64,000 bases of DNA from Chionoecetes opilio (lineage: Eukaryota > Arthropoda > Malacostraca > Decapoda > Majidae): NCBI GenBank assembly GCA_016584305.1, contig JACEEZ010011085.1, positions 1 through 64,000 on the forward strand, read 5' to 3'. Shown here piece after piece: positions 11,040-24,000 of the stretch. Each line of letters opens with the position of its first letter. Within the stretch, counting starts at the first letter, position 1. A program made the position numbers and the translations under genes. The notes below the pieces were generated by a model that worked only from the letters and a program-made list of their open reading frames with translations, had not been told where the DNA came from and searched no databases.

Positions 11040-11921
11040 AAATACAGGATTATGGTTTAAAGGCCCTACTTGGCTGAAAGAGTGTAATATTGATCCTATA
11101 CAGGTTTCCACTCAGCCAGACATATCTGAAAATATAATAAGGGAACCTGAATTGATCCAGATCCTGTGATAGACATAGAAAGGTTTTCCTTATTGAGCAA
11201 ACGAATGAGTTAAGACTACTAATCTAGTCCTTCCATCCCTTAAAAGGGATAGCTCTGATCCTTTGAAGTTTTGGATCAGATAAATACAAAAGCAGGTATT
11301 TCCTGGGGAATATCAGCTCTTGGACTAAGCCAGCCCCCATAGGAACAAATTGACCAAATTATTAGGTCTGTACCTTGATCATGAGGGCATAATTAGGTGT
11401 CGAGGTCGAAATTTGAAAACTGATCTTCCAAATACCACCTGCCATCCCATACTAATTCCCAAAAGCCATCATCTTACTAAATTGTTGGTGGAAGAATATC
11501 ATAGGAACTCATTAGATGGCGGAATGGCTACAATATTAGCCCATATCGGGTGTCAATTTTGGATACTCATGGTAGACAGGCAGCAAATATTACCTCAAAT
11601 CTCTCAATAAATATAATAGATCTGAGTGTAGACTAGTCTCCTATCTAGGTCCCCCTGAAATTCCCGCTGATAATTATGAGCTCCTAAAACCATGTGAGGC
11701 CAGTGGTGATTACTATATTGGGAATACTATAAAATCAGGAGATAACTCTCCCCCCCATCAAGTATATGTCAGCATATTCACTGGTACCTATATCAGAGCT
11801 GTTAATTTTTTAAATAGCTAAAGACCAAAGTGCCGAAAAACCCCTAATCAAATGTTCCGGCGCTATGTGGCCTGGGGTGATGTCACCTGAAGCGGAACTT
11901 CAGTTTTTCGGCGGCCCCCAG
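11040..11921 (+). pseudogene. BEL/Pao integrase remnant
   Basis: A WFKGPTWLKE block near 11055-11090 marks the region between RNase H and integrase. An open frame at 11350-11610 holds LGLYLDHEGIIRCRGR and HHLTKLLVEEYHRNSLDGG, the N-terminal zinc-binding (H2C2) part of BEL/Pao integrase. Downstream fragments to about 11815 (KSGDNSPPHQVYV, FTGTYIRAV) match the start of the catalytic core, which would insert the cDNA into host DNA. The remaining core and its second Asp and Glu are missing; the last 100 bp before the 3' LTR look like the extreme C-terminus. Thus it is internally deleted and inactive. Confidence 0.75.
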
Positions 11922-12046
11922 TGTGGAAATTATCCACCAACACCCTTTCATAATTGGTATAGTGGTGGTTTTTTTTTTCCCTCCCCTAGTGAGGGAGTTT
12001 TAAAGTCCGCTCGTCATGGGGGTGAGTAGGAATGTATAAAATTATT
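11922..12046 (+). repeat. 3' LTR of the BEL/Pao element, truncated
   Basis: Starts TGTGGAAATTATCCACCAA and follows the 5' LTR through the CCCTAGTGAGGGAG dyad and GTCCGCTCGTCAT to about 12046. There the sequence passes directly into satellite, so most of the LTR and any right-hand target duplication are lost. Confidence 0.8.
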
Positions 12047-13900
12047 TTAATGAATATGAACAATTGTATATTACAAGTGTTTTTCATAGTTTCTTGTAAA
12101 TTGTAGTGTTATATCATAAATAAAAAGAATTTTCCTTATTATAAATTTTTTATATCCTCAAAATGTGTTGTTTTCAATGATTTCACGCTAGTTATCGGTG
12201 GGAAAAATAGCTTTTTTACAAGAAATGGAAGTATACAAGAAATTTTTTTAGATTAATTTGCACCGATAAGTAGCTTACATTTCATTAAGCTAATAAATTG
12301 AGGAGTAATTGGTTATTTATTGTGATTTTAACCGTATATTTCAAACTTTTTCATAGTTTCTTGTAAACTGTAGTGCTATACTATATATTAAGTAGTTTTA
12401 CTTATCATATCGCTATATACCCATAACATGTTTTGTTTTCAATGATCTAGCTAGTTATCAGTGAAAAATTTTTTGTTTGCAACAAATTAAAGTATATTCC
12501 CCTATATCTGTAGCCCAAATAGCTTTTGATATTTGCTACAACTAATTTTACAGAATAAATAGCTAAAAATATGTATTTTTCATGATACTTATGTATCAAT
12601 TTTATTCCTAAAAAAACGTTTTTCATGTCTTTTTAAGTATTTTTGATGGGCAAAAAAAATGTCGTAAATTGACATCATTGACCCTTTTTTTGATAGAGAA
12701 AACAAAAAAGTTGCGTTATAGGTTTTTTTATTAGAAATGCTATTTTATACTACTGTAAGCTTAAAAGGAGTTTGAGGCTATTTATTGTGATACAATTGTA
12801 TATTACAAGTGTTTTTTCATAGTTTCTTGTAGATTGTAGTGTTATATCATAAATAAAAGAAATTTTCCTTATTATAATGCTTTATACCCTCGAAATATGT
12901 TGTTTTCAATGATTTTGCTAGTTATCGGTGAAATATAGCTTTTTTCCTACAAATTGAAGTGTACAAGCCTTTTTTTAGATTAATTTGCACCTATAAGTAG
13001 CTTACATTACATTAAGCTAATAAATAGAGGAGTAAGAGGTTATATATTGTGATATAACGTTACATATGCAAGCGTTTTTCATAGTTTCTTGTAAACTGTA
13101 GTGTATTTGTATATATACAAGTAGTTTTACTTATCATATTGATATATACCCATAAAATTTAGTGTTTTCAATGATTTTAGCTAGTTATCAGTGAAGAGTT
13201 GTTGTTTTCTACAAATTTAAGTTTATTCCTCTATATCTGTAGCTAAATACCTTTTTGATATTTGGTACAACTACATTTTACAAAATGAATAGCTAAAAAT
13301 ATGTATTTTTCATGAAATTTAAGTTTCAATTTTATTCCTAAAAACTACGTTTTTTCAAGTGTTGTAATATAATTTAGGAAGGCAACAATATGTCGAAAAT
13401 TGACATTATTCAGCCCTTTTTATGAAAGGGAAATTTAAAATGTGGTATTATAGTGGTTTTCGTTAGAAAATGCTATTTTAAACTACTGTAAGCTTATTAA
13501 AGGAGTATGAGACTATTTATTCTGATACAATTGTATATTTCAAGAGTTTTTCATAGTTTCTTGTAAATTGTAGTGTTATATCATAAATAAAAGAAATTTT
13601 CCTTATTATAATGCTTTATACCCTCAAAATGTGTTGTTTTCAATGATTACAGCTAGTTATCGTTGATATATAGCTTTTGTACAACAAATTGAAGTATACA
13701 AGCCTTTTTTTGGATCAATTTGCACCTATAAGTAGCTTACATTACATTTTGCTAATAAATATAGGAGGAAGAGGTTATTTTATGTGATATAACGGTATAA
13801 TGCAAGCATTTTTCATAGTTTCTTGTAAACTGTAGTGTTATATTATAAATAAAAAGAATTGTCCTTATTATAATTCTTTATACCCTCAAAATGTGTTGTT
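12047..13900 (+). repeat. AT-rich satellite, forward orientation, about 733-bp composite unit
   Basis: The block ACAATTGTATATT recurs at 12060, 12792 and 13527 (spacings 732 and 735). Each composite has one unit related to the 262-bp monomer and a longer one that adds sequence of the 156-bp type. Landmark words are CATAGTTTCTTGTAAA, AGCTAGTTATC, GTAGCTTACATTACATTAAGC and GTCGAAAATTGAC. Forward orientation is defined here by CATAGTTTCTTG on the plus strand. No genes. Confidence 0.85.
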
Positions 13901-13942
13901 TCCTCCGCCAACGAAGTTGGAGGGGTTATGTTTTCACCCCGA

Positions 13943-13991
<49 letters not shown>

Positions 13992-14165
13992 TTGTTAGTG
14001 TACAAGATTTCTCGAAAATTTACGAATAGATTTGGACCAAACTCGGTTTCCAAGTTATTTGGTATAAGGAAGGATATTTAATATGGATGAAATCTATCGA
14101 CAAGTTTTTGCCATGGCAAAATTTGTTTAAATATTCGGCCGGGGGTTATGCGTTCATACTGAGTG
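13901..14165 (+). mobile_element. HINE/DINE-like repeat with (GTCT)n core
   Basis: Begins TCCTCCGCCAACGAAGTTGG with a CCAAC-gaa-GTTGG hairpin, then TTATGTTTTCACCCC, a (CTGT)n tract at about 13944-13988, TACGAATAGATTTGGACCAAACTC, and TATGCGTTCATACTGAGTG before (TA)n. A central GTCT microsatellite flanked by such ends is known from the non-autonomous Helitron-like repeats of invertebrates (DINE-1/mini-me, oyster pearl elements); assignment to that group is inference. It interrupts the satellite at GTGTTG/TTTTCAATG, and the satellite resumes in phase at 18053. Confidence 0.65.
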
Positions 14166-14268
14166 TATATATATATATATTATATAATATATTATATATA
14201 TATTATATATATATATAATATATATATATATCTATATAAAATATATAGATAATATATATATTATATAA
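14166..14268. repeat. (TA)n tract
   Basis: Interrupted TA dinucleotides at the 3' side of the HINE-like repeat, leading into the truncated transposon end. Confidence 0.95.
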
Positions 14269-14836
<568 letters not shown>

Positions 14837-14884
14837 CTTTTATTGAGTAAGAAATTCAAAGTGAACTATTCGTTTTTGCACTCG

Positions 14885-14961
14885 TGAATTATTGTGAGGG
14901 TTCTTGAGAAACTCAAAAATCCAGAGTCTCGTCCAAATAAAAGCATGTTGAGGGGTCGCAC
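14885..14961 (+). promoter_or_regulatory. Left subterminal repeat pair
   Basis: TGAATTATTGTGAGG at 14885-14899 and AGGGGTCGCAC at 14951-14961, start to start 66 bp. Both recur inverted near the right end with the same spacing, which suggests transposase binding sites. Confidence 0.7.
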
Positions 14962-15172
14962 CGAGTGATCGAAAGTTTGCTCTGCTTCCCCCTAGCATAG
15001 TGTACTTACCATACACAGTGTTGTGGGCTCCATGCCTTTAGATATACTTCTTGGCGATGGCAACTCGTTTGGTGCATACCCCGACGTAGTTTTTGCTGTT
15101 ATATAGCTCTGTATTTATAATGTCAAACCCAGAAGTAAGCTAAAAACATCATCTTTTTGTCCTCAGGTCAAA

Positions 15173-17364
15173 ATGGCGCGTTCAACTCGGAAACAGACTG
15201 AGCTGTTTCATCGTTTGCACAGCCCCTTGAAGCCCTCAGCCAGATTGTCCTTCCAACAGGGGAAGATGTTCCGCGGCGACTCTTCTGTCATGGATCGAAT
15301 AGCAAGGACAATCGAAAAGCTATCATCGACGAAGTCGTCAGAGTTTGGGAACGGGCCCATATTCCTGTTGTCCCGCTGCGATCAATCATGAAAAAACTGG
15401 AAACCCTCGTCGGGAAGTACGAAGTTCGTAAGAAGGCGAAAAAACGTCAATCCGAGGGGGACAAGGTCTCCGACGCCCTCCTCCATGGACACTTGGCGTC
15501 ACTGTTCGACATCGCAGCCCCTGCCACTTCTTCCTCCATGATCCACCTCAAACAGAAGGACAAGGACTTCCTCGACGACCAAAGGGGCCAGAGGAAAATG
15601 GTAATGAGTACTGTTGACAAGGAGAGCATGGCAAAAGAGTCTAGGAAACATGAGAGGTTGGCTGCTGAGAGAAGGAGGAAGGAGAAGGAGTTAGCAGAGA
15701 CTTTGGAGAGGGGAGAGATGATTGAGTTGGGGACCGGGAGTTCCGCCACTGCTGAATGTGCTGATTCATCAACTTCTTCGTCCGACACCAACTCTTCTGC
15801 TCGGGGAAGCGCCGCTGCCTCTGCTTCTCGTCCGAAAAGGCTGAAGATCACGAAGGAGGTGGCAGCAGCAGCTGACAGGGTCAAGTTGACCTGTCGCAGA
15901 GCCCACCACGTCTTCTCTGCCATCGCTGCAGACCAGGGAGTGCTGAGTCCGTCCACCTCGTCCATTCGCCGACATCGGAAAGTGTTGCGGAAGGAGACAG
16001 CAGAAGCAGCCGTCAAGGATTATCGAAACCAAGTACAGGAGCATGACGCGGTTCTCATCCTTCATTGGGACGGGAAACTCTTGCCCGGATCAGAAAGTCA
16101 AGGTCATGTCGATCGCTTGGCCATCGTTGTCACCAGTCCGTCCCTTGAAGGAGAGAAGCTCCTGGCTATCCTTGCCTTGCCATCCGGTACCGGAGAAGCA
16201 ATGGCCAGCAAAGTCGAGGAGACCATCAGACACTGGAAGTTCGAAGACAGAGTTGGAGGTCTCTGCTTCGACACCACCGCTTCAAACACAGGCATCCATG
16301 CTGGCTGTTGCACACTCCTCGAACAGAAGTTAGGTCGTCCGTTGTTGAACTTGGCGTGCCGCCACCACGTTATGGAGCTCATCCTGGCCTCAGCCTTCAA
16401 GGCCACCTTCGGCGACGCTACGTCCGGCCCCGACGTTCAACTATTCAAACGGTTCCAAAAGAGGTGGCCCACTCTCATAAAAGCCAATGCTACGATCATC
16501 AACGACCCACGATTGGCTGGCCATGACGAATGGAAGAGGACGACCCTTGAGGCTCTTGCCAAGGCGGCCGCAACGACAAGAGACGATTATAAAGAGTTAG
16601 CAGAACTAACTGCAAAGGCCATTAAGGGGGAGGTTCCCACCACTTTCCGCAAACCAGGAGCTCACCACTACGCGAGATGGATGGCGAAGGCGATCTACAC
16701 AATCAAGATGACGATGTTCAAGAACGAGTTCGAACTCACGCCAAGGGAGCTGCGTAGCCTCCAGGAGATGAGTGTTTTCATCATCCTAATCTACGCCCGT
16801 GCCTGGTTCGAGGCTCCCTTGGCCGCAGACGCTCCTTTCAACGATCTCACTCTCTTCCATGATCTCCACAAGTACAGAGACCTCAACTCAAAGATCTCGG
16901 ATGCCATGGTGAAGACCTTCAAGCGGCACTTTTGGTACTTGGGAACGGACCTTGTTGGCCTTGCCTTGTTCAGCAACAAAGTCACGATCGAGGAGAAGAC
17001 CAAGATGGTGGAGAAGCTGGCCATTGACAAGGACCTCGACAAGAAGCGATGGACGACAGCACCCCAAGATCCTTCTTCGGTCACTTTGAGTGACCTTGTC
17101 ACCAAGGAGTCACTTTTCTCCTTCACGGAACTGAAGTTGGATGCCTCGTTTCTCCAATCTCCTGTGCTCAGCTGGAAGGAAAACGAGGCGTACAACCAGG
17201 GTAAGGAGACCGTCCAACATCTGGCAGCGACCAATGATCCTGCGGAACGGGCGATCAAACTTATCACTGATTATTCCCAGATCCTCACCAAGGACAAGAG
17301 CGATCGACAAGCTCTCCTGCAAGCTGTCAAGCGCCACCGACGGCTGAACCTGAACCCTAACTAA
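15173..17364 (+). CDS. Transposase-like protein, one frameshift near 15310
   Basis: The gene of the surrounding DNA transposon, about 730 codons. The N-terminal part (ATG at 15173, MARSTRKQTELFHRLH) is in another frame from the main open frame (15388-17364, 658 residues). Around 15310-15320 the reading must change frame; the main frame is open upstream of its first Met and encodes IIDEVVRVWERAHIPV there, so the true protein spans the shift. In 15388-17364 numbering: charged, coiled-coil-like segment at 80-110, Ser/Ala-rich linker at 117-148, HWDGK at 226-230, FDTTASNTG at 294-302 and CRHHVMEL at 324-331. The first and second Asp plus the CxxH pair suggest an RNase H-fold nuclease that cuts and joins transposon ends; the third acidic residue I cannot assign safely. 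Similar proteins are familiar to me from cnidarian and arthropod genomes as uncharacterised repeats. The ATG follows TTTTTGTCCTCAG, a possible splice acceptor. Confidence 0.8.
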
Positions 17365-17590
17365 TCTTACAGAAGAATATACAAATCGTTTCAATCGTTA
17401 TTTCAGTCATTTGAAGTTTTAGTTTTAAGAAAGTCCAGGAAATGTGCCATTCCTATCACTGTTCATTGTATAGTATCAAAGTAATATTCATCCTTGTATA
17501 CACTGCTGTATCGTGAAATGTTCCTAGAATAGTTAGTTACCTCACTTCCGAGCAAATAGTTTCGTTTCTGTGGCATTTATAGTTGATGTG

Positions 17591-17600
17591 AATAAATAAA
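17591..17600 (+). promoter_or_regulatory. Polyadenylation signal
   Basis: AATAAATAAA lies about 230 bp past the transposase stop codon and upstream of the right subterminal repeats. It contains the canonical AATAAA hexamer and would end the transcript inside the element. Confidence 0.6.
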
Positions 17601-17645
17601 CTTGAGAAATTAATATTTGTATTGTCTCGAAAAATCAACTACCCT

Positions 17646-17722
17646 GTGCGACCCCTAAATCTTGAATAATTCACATGAAACTTTTTGTGCTTTTGTTTCT
17701 TGCCATACCTCACAATAATTCA
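17646..17722 (-). promoter_or_regulatory. Right subterminal repeat pair
   Basis: GTGCGACCCCT at 17646-17656 and CCTCACAATAATTCA at 17708-17722 are inverted copies of the left pair, again 66 bp apart when measured from the outer ends. Confidence 0.7.
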
Positions 17723-17756
17723 TGGGTGCCGTAAGAGATTTCAAACTTTCATTTTT

Positions 17757-18007
<251 letters not shown>

Positions 18008-18052
18008 ATATTCGGGCGGAGGTATGCGCTCTACTGAGTGCCCCCCCCCTAG
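18008..18052 (+). mobile_element. Terminal fragment of the HINE-like repeat
   Basis: ATTCGGGCGGAGGTATGCGC, then CTCTACTGAGTGCC, a C-run and CTAG, next to TTTTCAATG of the satellite. CTAG fits the CTRR 3' end of Helitron-like elements, and insertion into a T-run fits the T-T preference described for Helentrons. A diverged copy of the same end lies at 14133-14165, so the tail exists on both sides of the nested transposon. Confidence 0.55.
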
Positions 18053-21000
18053 TTTTCAATGATTTCAGCTAGTTATCGGTGAAATTAAAAATTAATATAC
18101 AAGTAGTAAGTAGTTGTACTTATCATATGCTATATACCCAATAAAAACTTTGTGTTTTCAATTATCTTAGCTAGTTATCATGTGAAAGATGTTGTTTCTA
18201 CAATGTAGTATTTCACTTATCATAGCTAAAAAGAATTTTGATTTTTTAGCTATTTTCAACTACAATTGAAAATTAATAGCTAAAAAATATGATATTTTTA
18301 CATACAATTTAAAAATTAATAGCCTAAAAAACGTTTTTTCAAAAATTGTTTACTATTTTTTACAAAAAAATGTTAAATTGGGAACAATAAAATTCAAACG
18401 CCCTTTTGTTGATAGAGAAATAAAAAAATTATTATTATAGTTATTTTCGTTAGGAAATGCTATTTTAAACTAATGTAAGCATGTAAATGGAGTTTGAGGC
18501 TATTTATTGTGATACAATTGTATATTACGAGTGTTTTTTATAGTTTCTTGTAAATTGTAGTGTTATATCATAAATAAAAGGAATTTTCCTCATTATAATT
18601 CTTTATACCCTCAAAATGTGTTGTTTTCAATGATTTTGCTAATTATCGGTGAAATATAGCTTTTTTCCTACAAATTGAAGTATACAAGCTTTTTTTTAGA
18701 TGAATTTGCATTTTTAAGTAGCTTACATTACATTAATCTAATAAATAGAGAGGTAAGAGGTTATTTATTGTGATATAAAGGTATATTGCAAGCGTTTTTT
18801 ATAGTTTCTTGTAAACTGTTGTGTTATTGTATATATACAAGTAGTTTTACTTATCATATTGCTATATACCCATAAATGTAGTGTTTTCAATGATTCTAGC
18901 TATTTATCAGTGAAGAGTTGTTTTTGTCTACAAATTGAAGTATATTCCTCTATATCTGTAGCTTAATAGCTTTCGATATTTGCTACAACTACATTTTACA
19001 AAATTAATGCTAAAAAATATGTATTTTTTAATGAAATTTAAGTATCGATTTTACACCTAAAAACTACGTTTTTTTCAAGTGTTTTAATGCATTTTTGAAT
19101 GGCAAAAATATGTTGGAAATTGACATTGTTCAGCCATTTTTTTGATATATAAATTTTATATGTGGCATTATAGTTGTTTTCGTTAAAAAAGCTACTTTAA
19201 GCTACTGTAAGCCTATTAAAGGAGTTTGAGGACTATTTATTGTGATACAAATGTATATTTCAAGTGTTTTTCATAGTTTCTCGTAAATTGCAGGGTTATA
19301 TCATAATAAAAAGGAATTTTCCTTGGTATAATGCTTTATACCCTCAAAATGTGTTGTTTTCAATGTTTCAGCTAGTTATCGGTGAAATATAGCTTATTTT
19401 CAAAAAATTTAAGTATACAAGTCTTTTTTTAGATTAATTTGCACCTATAAGTAGCTTACATTACATTTAGCTAATACATAGAGGAGTAAGCGGATATTTA
19501 TTGTGATAAAACGATATATTGCAAGCGTTTTCATAGTTGCTTGTAAACTGTAGTGTTATTGTATATATACAAGTAGTTTTACTTATCATATTGCTATATA
19601 CCCATACAATTTAGTGTTTTCAATTATTTTAGCTAGTTATCAGTGAAATGTTGTTGTTTTCTACAAATTTTAGTATATTCCTCTATATCTGTAGCTAAAT
19701 AGCTTTGATATTTGCTACAACTATATTTTACAGAATAAATAGCTAAAAATATGTATTTTTCATTAAATTTAAGTATCAATTTTATTCCTAAAAACTACGT
19801 TTTTTCATGTCCTTTAATTTATTTTTGATGGGCAAAAAAATGTCGAAAATTGACATCCTTCAGCCCTTCTTTTGATAGAGAAATACAAAAAGTGGTGTTA
19901 TAGGTTTTTTTGTTAGGAAATGCTCTTTTATACTAATGTAAGCTTATAAAAAAGGGGTTTGAGGCTATTTATTGTGATACAATGTATATTAAAAGTGTTT
20001 TCATAGTTTCTTGTAAATTGTAGTGTTATATCATAAATAAAAGGAATTTTCCTCATTATAATTCTTTATACCCTCAAAATGTGTTGTTTTCAATGATTTT
20101 GCTAATTATCGGTGAAATATAGCTTTTTTCCTACAAATTGAAGTATACAAGCTTTTTTTTAGATGACTTTGCATTTATAAGTAGCTTACATTACATTAAT
20201 CTAATAAATAGAGAGGTAAGAGGTTATTATTCGTGATATAAAGGTATATTGCAAGCGTTTTTTATAGTTTCTTGTAAACTGTTGTGGTATTGTATAATAC
20301 AAGTAGTTTTACTTATCATATTGCTATATACCCATAAAATGTAGTGTTTTCAATGATTCTAGCTATTTATCAGTGAAGAGTTGTTTTTGTCTACAAATTG
20401 AAGTATATTCCTTTATATCTGTAGCTAAATAGCTTTCGAAATTTGCTACAACTACATTTTACAAAAATTAATAGCTAAAAATATGTATATTTTAATGAAA
20501 TTTAAGTATCGATTTTACACCTAAAAACAACGTTTTTTTCAAGTGTTTTAATGCCTTTTTGAATGGCAAAAATATGTTGCAAATTTACATTATTCAGCCC
20601 TTTTTTGATAGATAAATTTTAAGTGGCATTATAGTTGTTTTTTTTTTCGTAAAAAAAGCTACTTTAACTACTGTAAGCCTATTAAGGAGTTTGGNAGAAA
20701 TATATACAAGTAGTTTTACTTATCATTTTCCCTATATACCCATAAAACTTTGTGTTTTAAATTTATCTTAGCTAGTTATCATGAAAGATGTTGTTTTCTA
20801 CAAATTAAAGTATATTCCCCTATATCTGTAGCTAAAAAGAATTTGATATTTGCTACAACTACATATTTAAAAATTAAATAGCTAAAAATATGTATTTTTT
20901 CATGAAATTTAGGTATACATTTATTCCTACAAACAACGTTTTTTCAAGTGTTTTACTATATTTTTGGAAGGCAAAAAAATGTCGAAAATTGACAATATTC

Positions 21001-24000
21001 AGCCCTTTTGTTGATAGAGAATAAAAAAATTATTATTATAGTTATTTTCGTTAGGAAATGCTATTTTAAACTAATGTAAGCATGTAAATGGAGTTTGAGG
21101 CTATTTATTGTGATACAATTGTATATTACGAGTGTTTTTTATAGTTTCTTGTAAATTGTAGTGTTATATCATAATACAAGGAATTTCCTCATTATAATTC
21201 TTTATACCCTCAAAATGTGTTGTTTTCAATGATTTTGCTAATTATCGGTGAAATATAGCTTTTTTTCCTAAAAATTGAAGTATACAAGCTTTTTTTAGAT
21301 GAATTTGCATTTATAAGTAGCTTACATTACATTAATCTAATAAATAGAGAGGTAAGAGGTTATTTATTGTGATATAAAGGTATATTGCAAGCGTTTTTTT
21401 ATAGTTTCTTGTAAACTGTTGTGTTATTGTATATATACAAGTAGTTTTACTTATCATATTGCTATATACCCATAAAATGTAGTGTTTTCAATGATTCTAG
21501 CTATTTATCAGTGAAGAGTTGTTTTTGTCTACAAATTGAAGTATATTCCTCTATATCTGTAGCTTAATAGCTTTCGATATTTGCTACAACTACATTTAAA
21601 AAATTAATTGCTAAAAATATGTATTTTTTAATGAAATTTAAGTATCGATTTTACACCTAAAAACTACGTTTTTTTCAAGTGTTTTAATGCATTTTTGAAT
21701 GGCAAAAATATGTTGGAAATTGACATTGTTCAGCCATTTTTTTTGATATAAAAATTTTATATGTGGCATTATAGTTGTTTTCGTTAAAAAAAGCTACTTT
21801 AAGCTACTGTAAGCCTATTAAAGGAGTTTGAGACTATTTATTGTGATACAAATGTATATTCAAGTGTTTTTCATAGTTTCTCGTAAATTGCAGGGTTATA
21901 TCATAATAAAAAGGAATTTTCCTTGGTATAATGCTTTATACCCTCAAAATGTGTTGTTTTCAATGTTTTCAGCTAGTTATCGGTGAAATATAGCTTATTT
22001 TCAAAAAATTTAAGTATACAAGTCTTTTTTTAGATTAATTTGCACCTATAAGTAGCTTACATTACATTTAGCTATACATAGAGGAGTTAAGCGGATATTT
22101 ATTGTGATAAAACGATATATTGCAGCGTTTTTCATAGTTGCTTGTAAACTGTAGTGTTATTGTATATATACAAGTAGTTTTACTTATCATATTGCTATAT
22201 ACCCATACAATTTAGTGTTTTTCAATTATTTTTAGCTAGTTATCAGTGAAATGTTGTTGTTTTCTACAAATTTTAGTATATTCCTCTATATCTGTAGCTA
22301 AATAGCTTTTGATATTTGCTACAACTATATTTACAGAATAAATAGCTAAAAATATGTATTTTTCATTAAATTTAAGTATCAATTTTATTCCTAAAAACTA
22401 CGTTTTTTCATGTCCTTTAATTTATTTTTGATGGGCAAAAAAATGTCGAAAATTGACATCCTTCAGCCCTTCTTTTGATAGAGAAATACAAAAAGTGGTG
22501 TTATAGGTTTTTTTGTTAGGAAATGCTCTTTTATACTAATGTAAGCTTATAAAAGGGGTTTGAGGCTATTTATTGTGATACAATTGTATTTTAAAAAGTG
22601 TTTTTCATAGTTTCTTGTAAATTGTAGTGTTATATCATAAATAAAAGGAATTTTCCTCATTATAATTCTTTATACCCTCAAAATGTGTTGTTTTCAATGA
22701 TTTTTGCTAATTATCGGTGAAATATAGCTTTTTTCCTACAAATTGAAGTATACAAGCTTTTTTTTAGATGACTTTGCATTTATAAGTAGCTTACATTACA
22801 TTAATCTAATAATAGAGAGGTAAGAGGTTATTTATTCGTGATATAAGGTATATTGCAAGCGTTTTTTATAGTTTCTTGTAAACTGTTGTGGTATTGTATA
22901 TATACAAGTAGTTTTACTTATCATATTGCTATATACCCATAAAATGTAGGTTTTCAATGATTCTAGCTATTTATCAGTGAAGAGTTGTTTTTGTCTACAA
23001 ATTGAAGTATATTCCTTTATATCTGTAGCTAAATAGCTTTCGAAATTTGCTACAACTACATTTTACAAAATTAATAGCTAAAAATATGTATATTTTAATT
23101 TAAATTAAGTATCGATTTACCCCCTAAAACAACGCTTTTTTCAAATGTTTTAATGCCTTTTTGAATGGCAAAATATGTTGCAAATTTACATTATTCAGCC
23201 CTTTTTTTTGATAGATACATTTTATATGTGGCATTATAGTTGTTTTCGTAAAAAAAAGCTACTTTAAGCTACTGTAAGCCTATTAAAGGAGTTTGAGACT
23301 ATTTATTGTGATACAATGTATATTTCAAGTGTTTTTCATAGTTTCTCGTAAATTTGCAGGGTTATATCTTTAAAAAAAAAAGGAATTTTCCTTGGTATAA
23401 TGCTTTATACCCCCCAAATGTGTTTGTTTTCAATGTTTTCAGCTAGTTATCGGTGAAATATAGCTTATTTTCAAAAAATTAAAGGTATATAAGTCTTTTT
23501 TAGATAATTTTTGCACCTATAAGTAGCTTACATTACATTTAGCTAATACATAGAGGAGTAAGCGGATATTTATTGTGATAAAACGGTATATTGCTAGCGT
23601 TTTTCATAGTTGCTTGTAAACTGTAGTGTTATTTGTATATATACAAGTAGTTTTTACTTATCATATTGCTATATACCCATAAAATTTAGTGTTTTCAATT
23701 ATTTTAGCTAGTTATCAGTGAAATGTTGTTTTTTCTACAAATTTAAGTATATTCCTCTATATCTGTAGCTAATAGCTTTTGATATTTGCTACAACTATAT
23801 TTTACAGAATAATACCTCAAAATATGTATTTTTCATTAAATTTAAGTATCAATTTTTATTCCTAAAAACTACGTTTTTTCATGTCTTTTAATTTATTTTT
23901 GATGGCAAAAAAATGTCGAAATTGACATACTTCAGCCCTTTTTTTGATAGAGAAATAAAAAAGTGGTGTTATAGGTTTTTTTGTTAGGAAATGCTATTTT

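Larger units (their letters stand above)
5399..12046 (+). mobile_element. Degenerate BEL/Pao LTR retrotransposon
   Basis: The element begins TGTGGAAATTATCCACC at 5399, and the same sequence recurs in the same orientation at 11922, giving 5' and 3' LTRs. Between them lie a primer-binding-like site, gag with zinc knuckles, an aspartic protease region with FDSGAQRSFI, and an integrase region with an H2C2 zinc-binding N-terminus, in the order gag-PR-(RT-RH missing)-IN typical of BEL/Pao. RT and RNase H are absent between about 10900 and 11040, and much of the integrase core and C-terminus is missing. Stops and frameshifts are frequent. The element is split by a palindromic insertion, contains a segment duplication next to an N, and its 3' LTR is cut off by satellite. 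It inserted into the LINE endonuclease region. Confidence 0.85.

Noticed and set aside
15447..17394. Several open frames of 94-189 residues, mostly antisense, overlapping the transposase
   Set aside because: Shadows of a GC-richer coding strand; none has recognisable domains.
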